29,482 nt of DNA from Chloroflexota bacterium (GCA_020353135.1 CP070688.1:4218355-4247836); one strand, 5' to 3'. Positions 16,627 to 25,030 are shown, counted from the stretch's first letter. Program-made: numbers and translations. Notes: generated by a model from the sequence alone, not told the origin.

Positions 16627-17411
16627 CGAGGAAGAAGCAGCGACTCGATCTACTGCTAGTCGAGCGTGGATTAGTCGAAACCCGGTCACAGGGCAGGGTG
16701 TTAGTTATGGCGGGCGAGGTACGGGTTGACGGGGCAAGGGCTGTGAAGCCGAGCACCCTGGTTAGTCCAGACTCGGCGATAGAGGTCGTTACACCCGCGC
16801 CGTACGTGAGTCGCGGCGGATACAAGCTGGCGGCCGCACTGAGCCAATTCAACATCACCGTGAACGATGAGGTTTGCGCGGACGTTGGCGCCTGTACAGG
16901 TGGGTTTACGGATGTATTGCTGCAGAAAGGCGCGGCCAGAGTTTACGCCATCGACGTTGGCTACGGCCAGATCGACTGGAAATTGCGCCGAGACTCGCGC
17001 GTGGTGGTCATGGAGCGCACCAACGCCCGGCATTTGTTTAGCTTGCCGGAGCAGATAAGCTTTGCCAGCATCGACGTGTCTTTCATTTCGCTACGGCTGA
17101 TACTACCGGCTGTTACCGCCTGGCTGGTAGGTGAAGGGCAAGTCGTATCATTGATCAAGCCTCAATTTGAAGCGGGGCACTCTAGCGTCGGAAAGGGAGG
17201 AATCGTGCGGTCGCCGGCCGTGCACGAGCAGGTACTGCAGGATGTATTGTCCTGGTGCGCCGAACATGATCTGGCGCCGGCCGGGCTCATACGTTCTCCG
17301 ATCACTGGTGCGGATGGCAATATCGAATTTCTGGCCTGGCTTCGTCGTGGGCAAACGACTGCATTTGACCTGGATTCTGCTATAAGCGGCGTTCTTGCGA
17401 GAGGTGCATAA
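16623..17411 (+). CDS. tlyA: TlyA family rRNA (cytidine-2'-O)-methyltransferase
   Basis: A 262-aa protein with an N-terminal S4 RNA-binding domain (RLDLLLVERGLVETRSQ) and a FtsJ-like methyltransferase domain. SAM motif I is DVGACTGGFTD (87-97), followed by DVSFISLR and the LIKPQFE strand. In mycobacteria TlyA 2'-O-methylates 16S and 23S rRNA; many genomes carry this so-called hemolysin A without hemolytic function. Translation is coupled to the Rmd-like gene by a 4-bp overlap. Its stop is one base from the stop of the convergent histidine kinase gene, leaving no room for a separate terminator. Confidence 0.93.
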   Translation: MTRKKQRLDLLLVERGLVETRSQGRVLVMAGEVRVDGARAVKPSTLVSPDSAIEVVTPAPYVSRGGYKLAAALSQFNITVNDEVCADVGACTGGFTDVLLQKGAARVYAIDVGYGQIDWKLRRDSRVVVMERTNARHLFSLPEQISFASIDVSFISLRLILPAVTAWLVGEGQVVSLIKPQFEAGHSSVGKGGIVRSPAVHEQVLQDVLSWCAEHDLAPAGLIRSPITGADGNIEFLAWLRRGQTTAFDLDSAISGVLARGA

Positions 17412-17412
17412 C

Positions 17413-20232
17413 CTAGTCAGCTGTGGGCGAGATCTCAGCTTCAACTTTGACCAGTTGCTCAGGACCGTCCGATGCAGCGGTCTGAAGCCAGACGGTGAAG
17501 GCAGCGCCAGATCCCTCAACACTCTCCGCCTCGATCCGACCCTGATGTCGTTCGACGATCTCTTTGCAAATTGCGAGGCCAAGGCCGGTACCGGGCGCGC
17601 CACTATCAAGGGCAGTTTGGCCACGATAGAATCGGTCAAACAGATGGGGAAAGTCAATGGCGGCAATCCCAGGCCCGTTGTCGGTGACGCGGATCCAGAT
17701 TTCGGAGCCGTCGCCGTTCTCCTCGATTCCTGAATCGATGCTGATGTCGCCTCCAGCGGGCGTGTAGTTCAAAGCGTTGACCACCAGGTTCGTTAGCACC
17801 AACTCGAGCTGGCCTCTATCGGCGAGTGCGAGAGGAAGCTCGGGCGCTACGTCGGTCACCACATGCATGCTGTTGCCCAGAATTCGGGCGTTACAACTGG
17901 TGACGACGGCGTCGACCGCATCGACGATCGATACTGGCTCCAGGCGGGTGGGGATCTTTCCAGTCTCCAGCTTGGCCAGGTCAAGAAGATCCTCGATGAT
18001 GTTCGCCAGCCGATCCGTCTCCCTATCAAGGACGGCCATGTAGTTTTCCCTCTTCTCAAGCTTGCCCCGCCTCAGCAACATCAAGTATGTCTTAATCGTG
18101 GTCAGCGGCGTCTTGAGCTCGTGAGTAACACTGGAGATTATGTTTGACTTTACCCGGTCCACTTCCTTGAGTTTACTGATATCGGACTGAACGCCCACAA
18201 AGCCGGTCAATTCCCCGTCTGGGGCGTTTATCGGCGCCACGGCCAGGCTCACGTCGCAATAAGAACCGTCCTGACGCTCCAGAAGCAGTTCGCCGCTCCA
18301 GCCGGTCCCAGTATAGATGGCCGTCCACATGTGACGATAAGCCTCGGGCCTCTGTTCGTCGGTCTTCCAGAGGTCAAGTGATTTGCCTCGTAGTTCGTCA
18401 GTAGAATAACCTGACTGCAAGGCCATCTCGGCATTCGTGTATAAGATAATGCCAGCCTGATCGATGAAGAAGATCCCCTCTCCGGCGCTGTCCAAGATTG
18501 CCTGGGTACGATCTCTCTCAGCCTGCAGTTCGGCTGTGCGCTCGGCTACCTGTTCCGCCAGGTTGTCGGCGTGTCTCTGCAGCGCTTCGTAGAGGCGAAC
18601 ATTTTCAATTACCGGCGTCATTTGATTGGCCAATGTTTGCAGCAACTCGATGTCGTTCTGGGGATAGAAATCGTCTGGATCGCGACGACCGAACAGCCAA
18701 ACCCCAAGGGTCTGATCTCTGGTGACCAAGGTAATTGCCAGTCTAACCCAGTCGAGGCGATCCACCTGCGAATTTACTGGCGGTCGATAAGCGCCAGCGC
18801 TGCCCTGGAGCATTTCCAGTTGAGCACGGCTTTCTGGCAGCGTGGTCTCGGGTACCCTCTCGGCATACATGAGATCAAGTTCGCCGTCGTCAGAATCGAG
18901 AACCAGTGCCGACTGGCGGATCAGCATCGATGGAAGAATGTCCTTTGTCAAGGACACAGTCATGGTATTACGATTCAGCGTTGACGGTATCTGGCTGGCG
19001 AAAACGCGCAGAATGTCATCTGGATCATGTTCTGTACCGTATGCCAGGCGATTCACCGCGTCTTGCATTCTGCGAACTAGCGGAGGGATCGCCAATACAA
19101 AGACAATGGAAACAAATAGTAGGAATACGGTTCTGGTGCCTGAAGCCGTTATCCATTGCTCCCCTAGGAGCAGCACGACAACAAAGAGCGTGGGGTAGAT
19201 GAGGATAAAACTGTAGAGGCTCAACAGGCGATTTGCCCTGAACTCCAGTGCGCCCAACTGTCGCTTGTAAATCGCATACGTGTAAGAAATGGGCAATATA
19301 GGTAGAGAAATGAAGGCGATCGACAAGGCCAGGACGCTAGGTATGGAGACGCCAATCATCACGGGTACCTGGACCAACAACAACGCTGGCCCAAATGCAA
19401 GGCCGAGGCCGGCCAACATAAGGCGCGCCGAGTGACGATCTGAGATTGGAGTTCTCCTGCTAAGAGTGCGATAGATCAGGAGGATGAAGCTGCATAATAT
19501 CGCCAAGCTGATTGCCAGTAAACTGGTGCTTCTGGGAAGTAGTTGCAGTAGCTCAGCAATCGCCAGAACGATGACCAGAGCGTAGAGAATCGGAATGATG
19601 AGGCGATGTCGCTTGGCCATCAAAGGGTTAGGCACCGTGAGGTGAAGATGTAAAAAGACAGGCGCCATCGCCCAGCCAACAACGATAGCGACGTATCGAG
19701 ATCCGCTTATCTGCCAGTTCGCAATACTGCCAACGACAATCCAGATGGCCGTCAAGTACATTATGGCGATCAGTAACTGCCAACGACGATCCCTCGGCCG
19801 CAGGAACAGAAGAACAGCCGTGCCAGCGAGCCAGAACGGAAAGAACCATAAGGTGGTTACCAGGCGTTTGATCCGATCATCCAGGCTAGGCTGTGGCATC
19901 TCCAGGTCGACTTCCTGACCATTGTCCTTGATTACATTAGGAACGACCTCGCCGGGCAAATAGCCTCTGAATGGCACGCTCAGCCAATCTTCCAAATACT
20001 GGTCGTAGCTCAAATCGCCAATCTGAACGAGAACGTCTTCGACCTCGAGATCTGGTTGTACGGTGTCATTGATCCTCCAACCAGTTACGAAGGTCGTAAT
20101 TTCAACGCCGGGATAGGGTGTCAACAGAAGGTAACTGAGGGCATAGAAGGCGTAGAGCGCAAAGACAGCGAGAGATACCGCCAGCAGGCGCCAATCTGAA
20201 CGGTTGAATAGACTTGGAAGACGTCCACTCAT
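17413..20232 (-). CDS. ComP-like multi-pass sensor histidine kinase
   Basis: About 939 aa. The sensor part is one transmembrane helix (about 15-38), an extracytoplasmic PDZ-like loop (about 45-105, VEDVLVQIGDLSYDQYL), then eight or so helices to about 385, the same plan as Bacillus ComP. A GAF-like region (405-560), coiled coil, PAS (about 590-690), HisKA with His704 in THELKTPLTTIK, and HATPase (NALNYTP, DNGPGIA, GTGLGL) follow. ComP itself has a HisKA_3-type output, so the kinase half differs. Start ATG20232 (TTG20238 also open). It is the last gene after the ComX-like and ComQ-like genes, 110 bp downstream of the latter, with no response regulator next to it. Confidence 0.88.
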   Translation of the reverse strand: MSGRLPSLFNRSDWRLLAVSLAVFALYAFYALSYLLLTPYPGVEITTFVTGWRINDTVQPDLEVEDVLVQIGDLSYDQYLEDWLSVPFRGYLPGEVVPNVIKDNGQEVDLEMPQPSLDDRIKRLVTTLWFFPFWLAGTAVLLFLRPRDRRWQLLIAIMYLTAIWIVVGSIANWQISGSRYVAIVVGWAMAPVFLHLHLTVPNPLMAKRHRLIIPILYALVIVLAIAELLQLLPRSTSLLAISLAILCSFILLIYRTLSRRTPISDRHSARLMLAGLGLAFGPALLLVQVPVMIGVSIPSVLALSIAFISLPILPISYTYAIYKRQLGALEFRANRLLSLYSFILIYPTLFVVVLLLGEQWITASGTRTVFLLFVSIVFVLAIPPLVRRMQDAVNRLAYGTEHDPDDILRVFASQIPSTLNRNTMTVSLTKDILPSMLIRQSALVLDSDDGELDLMYAERVPETTLPESRAQLEMLQGSAGAYRPPVNSQVDRLDWVRLAITLVTRDQTLGVWLFGRRDPDDFYPQNDIELLQTLANQMTPVIENVRLYEALQRHADNLAEQVAERTAELQAERDRTQAILDSAGEGIFFIDQAGIILYTNAEMALQSGYSTDELRGKSLDLWKTDEQRPEAYRHMWTAIYTGTGWSGELLLERQDGSYCDVSLAVAPINAPDGELTGFVGVQSDISKLKEVDRVKSNIISSVTHELKTPLTTIKTYLMLLRRGKLEKRENYMAVLDRETDRLANIIEDLLDLAKLETGKIPTRLEPVSIVDAVDAVVTSCNARILGNSMHVVTDVAPELPLALADRGQLELVLTNLVVNALNYTPAGGDISIDSGIEENGDGSEIWIRVTDNGPGIAAIDFPHLFDRFYRGQTALDSGAPGTGLGLAICKEIVERHQGRIEAESVEGSGAAFTVWLQTAASDGPEQLVKVEAEISPTAD

Positions 20233-20246
20233 ACTCAATTCTCTAC

Positions 20247-20277
20247 CGGCAGCAAAATGCCGTTGACCCGAAGGTCA
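20247..20277 (-). other. Two small hairpins just before the sensor kinase gene
   Basis: In the transcript direction, TGACC-TTCG-GGTCA (20277-20264, a stable UUCG tetraloop) is followed by CGGCA/TGCCG (20262-20247), ending 14 nt before ATG20232. There is no U-run, so they are not a terminator. They may tune kinase translation or mark an RNA processing site in the operon. Confidence 0.5.
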
Positions 20278-20348
20278 CATACATTGTACAGAGAAGGGCC
20301 TGTTCTAGGCAATCCCCCTATACTACCAGTTAGGGTTGCTACGGCCCC

Positions 20349-21332
20349 CTAAGCCGGGTTAATTCGATGATTATTGGGAAGCGGCTCAAGAAGGTTCTCT
20401 CGCGACAACTCGACGCCGGCCAGATTTAGGAGCCGCAAAAGCGAGCCGGCATAGCTGTTCAGCAAATCGGTCATGGTGGGCCGGTCCGCAAGATCCATGG
20501 CTGCCAGAGTACGGTGAGCCGCCTGATAGCGGATGACAAGCAGGTATGCGCTGTATGCTACGGCTCCTGAAGATAGTAGGATCTGCTGCGCCTCGGCCAA
20601 GACTTCGGGATCATCCACACGTGACAGCAATTTGGCAAAATGAGAGCGCTGCGAATGATCTGCCGTTTGAGCATATAGAATTAGCAGGTTATTACGGCCC
20701 TGTTTCCAATCCGCGTTGGCCGGCGTCTCGAGGGCGTCCGACAAGTCATCCTCAATTTGGACAATCTCACCAAATAGCAGACCAAGATCGTACATTTGCG
20801 AGACAAGCGTCGACGAAGCGCCGCCCGCAACGGCGCCAGCTTTCAGCGCACCACCGTAGAAAGGTGTGCTCTTTGCGGTCACAACCTTCCAATAGCTTGA
20901 CTGGCCGCCCAGGTTCTGTACATCCATATGCTGACCAATTGCCGTTTGCAGACCGACTCGAGATAAGGTGGCCATGATAGCCAGTTTTTGATCGGGGTGG
21001 AGAGGCGAGGCGTCGATTAAGCGTAATGCCAACGCTTCGTAGGCTAGCGCCATATTCGACGCTGGCCCAACTTTGTACTTGACGTGGGCGCCTCGGGGAT
21101 CCTCGTCCAGTATGTCGTCTACGATAATGATGCTCAGCTGGAGGCAAGCAATTGCGGCCGCCACAGGAAGCGCATCGGCCCGCGCACCGCCGGCAGCCTG
21201 GCAGGCGAGCATGGGCAGCTCCCAGTCGGGACGGGGAGCTGCGCCAGCCCGATCAAAGACCGTCGCCAATTCAGGCCAGTCGCCAATTTCAGGCAGACTG
21301 GCAACAAGGTCACGAATATGTTTAAAACTCAC
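20349..21332 (-). CDS. Isoprenyl synthase-family protein (ComQ-like)
   Basis: A 327-aa all-alpha trans-isoprenyl synthase fold. The first aspartate-rich motif is DDILDED (72-78), then GQHMD (133-137), a Lys in TAKSTPFYGG, and a second motif EDDLSD (194-199) followed by KQGRNNL. ComQ of Bacillus has the same DDxxDED and GQHxD features and prenylates a tryptophan of ComX. The GGKRLRP substrate motif of ordinary polyprenyl synthases is not seen. Placed between a 56-codon Trp-ending peptide gene and a ComP-like kinase, it is best read as the pheromone prenyltransferase; a plain polyprenyl diphosphate synthase is the alternative. GTG21332 has no Shine-Dalgarno and lies in a hairpin; an in-frame TGA upstream excludes a longer form. 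Confidence 0.85.
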   Translation of the reverse strand: MSFKHIRDLVASLPEIGDWPELATVFDRAGAAPRPDWELPMLACQAAGGARADALPVAAAIACLQLSIIIVDDILDEDPRGAHVKYKVGPASNMALAYEALALRLIDASPLHPDQKLAIMATLSRVGLQTAIGQHMDVQNLGGQSSYWKVVTAKSTPFYGGALKAGAVAGGASSTLVSQMYDLGLLFGEIVQIEDDLSDALETPANADWKQGRNNLLILYAQTADHSQRSHFAKLLSRVDDPEVLAEAQQILLSSGAVAYSAYLLVIRYQAAHRTLAAMDLADRPTMTDLLNSYAGSLLRLLNLAGVELSRENLLEPLPNNHRINPA

Positions 21333-21365
21333 TGTGCTAGCGTGCCAACTTCACACGAAGTGAGT
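21327..21365 (-). promoter_or_regulatory. Hairpin enclosing the ComQ-like start codon
   Basis: On the transcript, ACTCACT (21365-21359) can pair perfectly with AGTGAGT (21333-21327), which contains the GTG start codon (21332-21330). A smaller CGTG/CACG pair lies within the loop. With no Shine-Dalgarno nearby, translation of the synthase could be limited by this structure. Confidence 0.5.
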
Positions 21366-21506
21366 CGACAGCCCGATTCTACAGTGACCAACGCAACCTC
21401 GCTAGCCAACCTGGCTCGTTTTATTCATGCTGATGGCAGAGCCGGAGCAGATTCTGACTGTTTGAATGCGCCGATCTGCAGGGAGTCCTGTCAGAAGAAC
21501 CGGCGG

Positions 21507-21677
21507 CTAATAGGACCAACCGGACCAGCTACCGAGGGGCCTGATTCCCTTCATTTCCGTTATTGATTTTGGTTCACCGATCTCCGACAGCTTCTTGAGC
21601 GCTATCATGAGCGGGCTTTGCGCCGTTTCGTCTTGCAGCATCTCATGGAACGTGTCCATATTGATCTGGGGTTTCAT
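21507..21677 (-). CDS. 56-aa ComX-like prenylated pheromone precursor candidate
   Basis: A small gene, ATG21677 to TAG21507, below usual length cut-offs. The product begins MKPQINMDTFHEML and ends GSWSGWSY. The N-terminal part is a charged amphipathic helix (MIALKKLSEIG) with no signal peptide. Two Trp (51 and 54) sit in a Gly/Ser-rich tail, and Trp54 is three residues from the end, the spacing seen in Bacillus subtilis ComX (WGD end), where Trp is prenylated. A strong AGAGGAG lies 6 nt before the ATG, and a near-consensus promoter lies upstream. It is directly ahead of the isoprenyl-synthase and ComP-like kinase genes. Coding status rests on the Shine-Dalgarno, frame and context; a modified-peptide role is inference. 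Confidence 0.75.
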   Translation of the reverse strand: MKPQINMDTFHEMLQDETAQSPLMIALKKLSEIGEPKSITEMKGIRPLGSWSGWSY

Positions 21678-21678
21678 C

Positions 21679-21825
21679 CTACACTCCTCTTTCCACTTTG
21701 GCTTGGTTCAACAAGCCGATCAATAAGTTAATCAGAGCTTCCTGCCATGTTGAATTGAGGTAGCGATAGGCATTCTGCTCGATGATTACGAAGGATGATG
21801 TGGGGCTAGACCGACAGCCGCCGAC
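21679..21825 (-). pseudogene. Open frame ahead of the ComX-like gene without a usable start
   Basis: A 48-codon open stretch after an in-frame TGA (21828-21826) encodes a protein-like sequence with amphipathic helix (IIEQNAYRYLNSTWQEAL, then INLLIGLLNQAKVERGV) and stops at TAG 21681-21679, one base before the ComX-like ATG. It has no ATG or GTG in its first half. Upstream of the TGA the same frame begins with ATG21864 and 12 codons. It may be a gene broken by a stop, a leader peptide relic or a rare-start gene. I do not recognise the protein. Confidence 0.35.
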
Positions 21826-21926
21826 TCAATCTGAGTTAGTTCTGATTAAGTGACACGCTGCCATGAGGCAATATTCGACTATTAAACTGCGGAGAAACTG
21901 ACTCGAGTAGCACTACAGTACTATCG

Positions 21927-21955
21927 ATCATAGCCGCGTGAATAGCGAAAGTCAA
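21927..21955 (-). promoter_or_regulatory. Sigma-70-type promoter of the ComX/ComQ/ComP-like operon
   Basis: TTGACT at 21955-21950 and TATGAT at 21932-21927 with a 17-nt spacer, the best promoter match in the window. It points at the ComX-like gene and predicts a start near 21920 and a leader of about 240 nt. Confidence 0.75.
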
Positions 21956-22034
21956 CATCATTTACGATTCTGATGTTCTTCCGGTTCGCATCTATTGGCC
22001 CGCTGATTTGGAGACCCGTGCCTGAGCTGGCTCA

Positions 22035-22064
22035 CTGACGCCAGGCGATATGGTCTGTTATACT
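22035..22064 (+). promoter_or_regulatory. Extended -10 promoter of lepA, predicted leaderless
   Basis: TATACT (22059-22064) is preceded by TG one base upstream (extended -10), with CTGACG at 22035-22040 as a partial -35 and an 18-nt spacer. The ATG begins at 22072, where transcription itself would start, and there is no Shine-Dalgarno, so the mRNA is probably leaderless. Confidence 0.6.
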
Positions 22065-22071
22065 TGGGCGC

Positions 22072-23877
22072 ATGGAACAGCTACGCATCAGAAACTTCTG
22101 CATTATCGCACACATCGATCATGGTAAATCAACTCTGGCGGATCGGTTGTTGCAACTCACCGGTACTGTATCTGAACGGGAAATGCAGGAACAGATCTTG
22201 GATGACATGGAACTCGAACGAGAGAAAGGAGTGACAATCAAAGCGTCAGCGGTCCGTATGGAGTACGCGGCGGCTGACGGATTTACATACGAGATGAATC
22301 TGATTGACACGCCAGGCCATGTCGACTTCGCTTATGAAGTAAGCCGCGCGCTTCAGAGCTGCGAGGGCGCGGTACTAGTCGTCGACGCGACTCAAGGAGT
22401 CGAAGCGCAAACGCTGGCGAATCTCTACTTGGCAGTTGATGCCGATCTCGAAATCGTGCCAGTAGTTAATAAGACTGACTTGCCGGCGGCCATGCCCGAT
22501 GTGGTGGCGGAGGAATTGGAAGGTTTGATAGGCGTTCCGGCAGAAGATGTTATCGCCATTAGCGCCAAGACCGGAGAGAATGTCGAACAAGTACTCGAGG
22601 CCGTTGTGAAACGTGTGCCGCCGCCAAGCGGTGAAACGCGAAGCCCACTGCAAGCCTTGGTGTTCGACTCCCACTATGATTCGTACAAGGGCGTCGTGGC
22701 CTACGTTCGCGTCTTCGAAGGCGTGCTGCGCGATCGCCAATTAATTCGAGTCATGTCTAGCGGGGTAACGACTGAGCCCATTGAGATCGGCGCGTTCCGC
22801 CCGCGCATGACAATGACAGAAGAATTATCTGCCGGCGAAGTCGGCTATATCGCGACTGGCCTCAAGACAGTCAGGCAGTGCAGAGTAGGGGACACGGTGA
22901 CTCTTGAGCAAGAACCGTCCAAGGAAGCACTGCCGGGTTACCGCGCGGCGAAACCGATGGTATTCGCCGGCTTTTATCCGACAGAAGGTGAAGACTACCA
23001 GTTGCTAAAGGAGGCCCTGGACAAGCTGCAACTCAATGATGCTTCTCTGGTATTTGAGCCGGAGACGTCTACCGCCTTGAACTTCGGTTTTCGATGTGGT
23101 TTTTTGGGTTTATTCCACATGGAAAACATCCAGGAACGCTTGGAGCTAGAGTACGATCTGGATATAGTCGCAACTGCTCCCAGTGTGCGATATGAAGTAG
23201 TTAAGGCGTATACAAGCCAGGTCGAAGTACTGGAGAGCCCAGCGGAATTGCCCGATCCGAGCCAGATAGAGGAAATCCGCGAGCCATGGATGGATGTCCA
23301 CATTTTTACACCGGATACATATTACGGCGTGGTCATGGAGCTGGTGATGAAACGCCGGGGCGAATTCAAGTCTCAGGAGTATCCAGCTCCGGGAAGAGTC
23401 ATCTTGCGTTTCGCGATTCCGCTGGCCGAAATCGTAGTTGACTTCTACGACAGGCTCAAGAGCGCGACACGCGGCTACGCGTCCATGGATTATGAGTTTG
23501 CTGGTTACCTGCCGGCCGATTTGGTGCGCCTCGACATCTTGGTCAACAAGCAGCCGGTGGACGCCCTGGCCATGATTGTCCACGAGGAGGACGCGTATCA
23601 CCGTGGCCAAAAGATGGTCACGGCCCTGCGAAAACTTATCCCTCGCCAGATGTTCGAAGTGCCCATTCAGGCGGCGGTGGGCAACAAAGTGATCAGCCGG
23701 GCCAACGTGAAAGCGATGCGCAAGGATGTGTTGGCCAAATGTTATGGAGGCGATGTAACGCGCAAGCGTAAGCTGTTGGAAAAGCAGAAGAAAGGCAAAC
23801 GGCGCATGAAGATGATCGGCAACGTCGAGGTTCCGCAAGAGGCTTTCATGGCCGTTCTCCAACTCAGCGACGATTAG
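22072..23877 (+). CDS. lepA: Elongation factor 4 (LepA)
   Basis: A 601-aa translational GTPase that acts on the ribosome in elongation and initiation. G1 is AHIDHGKST (about 13-21), the switch region has [10 protein letters not shown]3 is DTPGH, and G4 is NKTD where most LepA proteins have NKID. EF-G-like domains II and III follow, then the LepA-specific C-terminal domain with [33 protein letters not shown] and a basic KKGKRRMK segment. Length and end match the family. It starts at ATG22072 directly after the promoter. pyrD follows after 74 bp without a terminator, so co-transcription is likely. Confidence 0.97.
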   Translation: MEQLRIRNFCIIAHIDHGKSTLADRLLQLTGTVSEREMQEQILDDMELEREKGVTIKASAVRMEYAAADGFTYEMNLIDTPGHVDFAYEVSRALQSCEGAVLVVDATQGVEAQTLANLYLAVDADLEIVPVVNKTDLPAAMPDVVAEELEGLIGVPAEDVIAISAKTGENVEQVLEAVVKRVPPPSGETRSPLQALVFDSHYDSYKGVVAYVRVFEGVLRDRQLIRVMSSGVTTEPIEIGAFRPRMTMTEELSAGEVGYIATGLKTVRQCRVGDTVTLEQEPSKEALPGYRAAKPMVFAGFYPTEGEDYQLLKEALDKLQLNDASLVFEPETSTALNFGFRCGFLGLFHMENIQERLELEYDLDIVATAPSVRYEVVKAYTSQVEVLESPAELPDPSQIEEIREPWMDVHIFTPDTYYGVVMELVMKRRGEFKSQEYPAPGRVILRFAIPLAEIVVDFYDRLKSATRGYASMDYEFAGYLPADLVRLDILVNKQPVDALAMIVHEEDAYHRGQKMVTALRKLIPRQMFEVPIQAAVGNKVISRANVKAMRKDVLAKCYGGDVTRKRKLLEKQKKGKRRMKMIGNVEVPQEAFMAVLQLSDD

Positions 23878-23951
23878 TTGGCAAGAGAAGGTAAGCGGAG
23901 CCAGCATGAGCGCATGGCCGCACCGGATTCTGACGCACTAGCCGCAAGTCA

Positions 23952-24983
23952 ATGTACCGGCGCCTGTTGTTCCCACTCCTCAGCAGAATTGATCCTGAGA
24001 CAACTCATGATCTAACCCTGCGTGTCCTTGAGCTTTGCCAGAACCATCGCGCAGGACGGGCCCTGTTGCGCAGTGTAGCTGGGCAGATACCTGTACGGCC
24101 TGTAGAAGTGTTCGGGCTCCAGTTCGCGAACGAATTGGGCGTTGCAGCTGGTTTCGACAAAGATGCGCGGGTGGCTCCAGGATTAGGTCACCTGGGTTTT
24201 GGTCACGTGGAAGTAGGCACGCTGACCCCACGGCCGCAGGACGGTAACCAAAGACCGCGTGTATTCAGGTTACCGCAAGACAATGCGCTCATCAATCGTA
24301 TGGGATTTCCGAACCTAGGCTCAGCGCGGGCGGTCGAGCGCTTAAAAAGCTACGCTGGTGGGGATATCCGGACCATCATTGGGGTCAGCCTGGGTAAACA
24401 AGGGACGACAACGCTGGAGAATGCTGCAAGTGACTACTGCGCAGTGATGGCTGAAGTGTATCCTTATTCAGATTATTTGGCCGTCAATGTCAGCTCGCCC
24501 AACACGCCAGGTCTGCGAGAGTTGCAGGGCCGGACGTATCTTTCACAATTGCTGCAGACGCTATTGGATGACAATAAGGAATTGGCGGCATTGCACCGCA
24601 TATCACCCCGGCCGCTTATTCTGAAAATCTCGCCAGATTTGACATGGGAACAACTTGATCATGTCCTGGAAGCTGCGGTTGATCATGGTGTTAGCGGGAT
24701 TTCTGCGACCAATACGACGCTGTCAAGAATGGGTCTGGTGAGTCCGCACGGTGACGAGCCTGGCGGTCTCAGCGGCTTGCCGCTTCGGAAAAGAAGCAAT
24801 GCGATAATTGCCTACATCTGGCGCCAGCTTGGCGATCGACTACCGATCATTGGCGCAGGCGGTGTGTTCACCGCCGATGACGCCAAGGCCAAGCTGGATG
24901 CCGGAGCAGCTTTAGTTCAGCTCTATACTGGCCTTGTGTATCGCGGACCGAGGGTCGCCGGCCAAATCGTGCGCGGCCTATAG
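23952..24983 (+). CDS. pyrD: Dihydroorotate dehydrogenase, class 2 (quinone)
   Basis: A 343-aa flavoenzyme that oxidises dihydroorotate to orotate in pyrimidine synthesis and passes electrons to membrane quinone. The N-terminal helix pair (LLFPLLSRIDPETTHDLTLRVL) is the class 2 membrane-associating extension. FMN and substrate motifs include GVAAGFDKD, RMGFPN, and NVSSPNTPGLR, with the catalytic base Ser182 expected in class 2 enzymes. SATNTT and IGAGGVFTADDA complete the barrel. About 340 aa is the standard length. No other pyr genes are in the window. Confidence 0.97.
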   Translation: MYRRLLFPLLSRIDPETTHDLTLRVLELCQNHRAGRALLRSVAGQIPVRPVEVFGLQFANELGVAAGFDKDARVAPGLGHLGFGHVEVGTLTPRPQDGNQRPRVFRLPQDNALINRMGFPNLGSARAVERLKSYAGGDIRTIIGVSLGKQGTTTLENAASDYCAVMAEVYPYSDYLAVNVSSPNTPGLRELQGRTYLSQLLQTLLDDNKELAALHRISPRPLILKISPDLTWEQLDHVLEAAVDHGVSGISATNTTLSRMGLVSPHGDEPGGLSGLPLRKRSNAIIAYIWRQLGDRLPIIGAGGVFTADDAKAKLDAGAALVQLYTGLVYRGPRVAGQIVRGL

Positions 24984-25001
24984 ACCAACATAAGAGTAAC
25001 T

Positions 25002-25030
25002 TTCATGACGGCCGCGCTGTCGGGTATAAT
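25002..25030 (+). promoter_or_regulatory. Putative promoter of the acylphosphatase-FecR-like pair
   Basis: TATAAT lies at 25025-25030, with a weak TTCATG -35 at 25002-25007 and a 17-nt spacer. It is 70 nt before ATG25100. Confidence 0.45.

Larger units (their letters stand above)
21678..22071. other. 394-bp divergent intergenic region between the ComX-like gene and lepA
   Basis: It holds the ComX-operon promoter (21955-21927, minus strand), a predicted leader of about 240 nt with the stop-interrupted frame described separately, the ComX Shine-Dalgarno (21690-21684) and the lepA promoter (plus strand, 22035-22064). I see no tRNA, repeat or terminator here. Confidence 0.6.

Noticed and set aside
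20239..20348. Terminator separating the ComQ-like gene from the kinase
   Set aside because: Only short hairpins without a U-run are visible, so read-through is the simpler reading.
21826..21828. TGA in the ComX leader as a selenocysteine codon
   Set aside because: No SECIS-like hairpin directly after the TGA and no selenoprotein family match; a plain stop or a broken gene is simpler.
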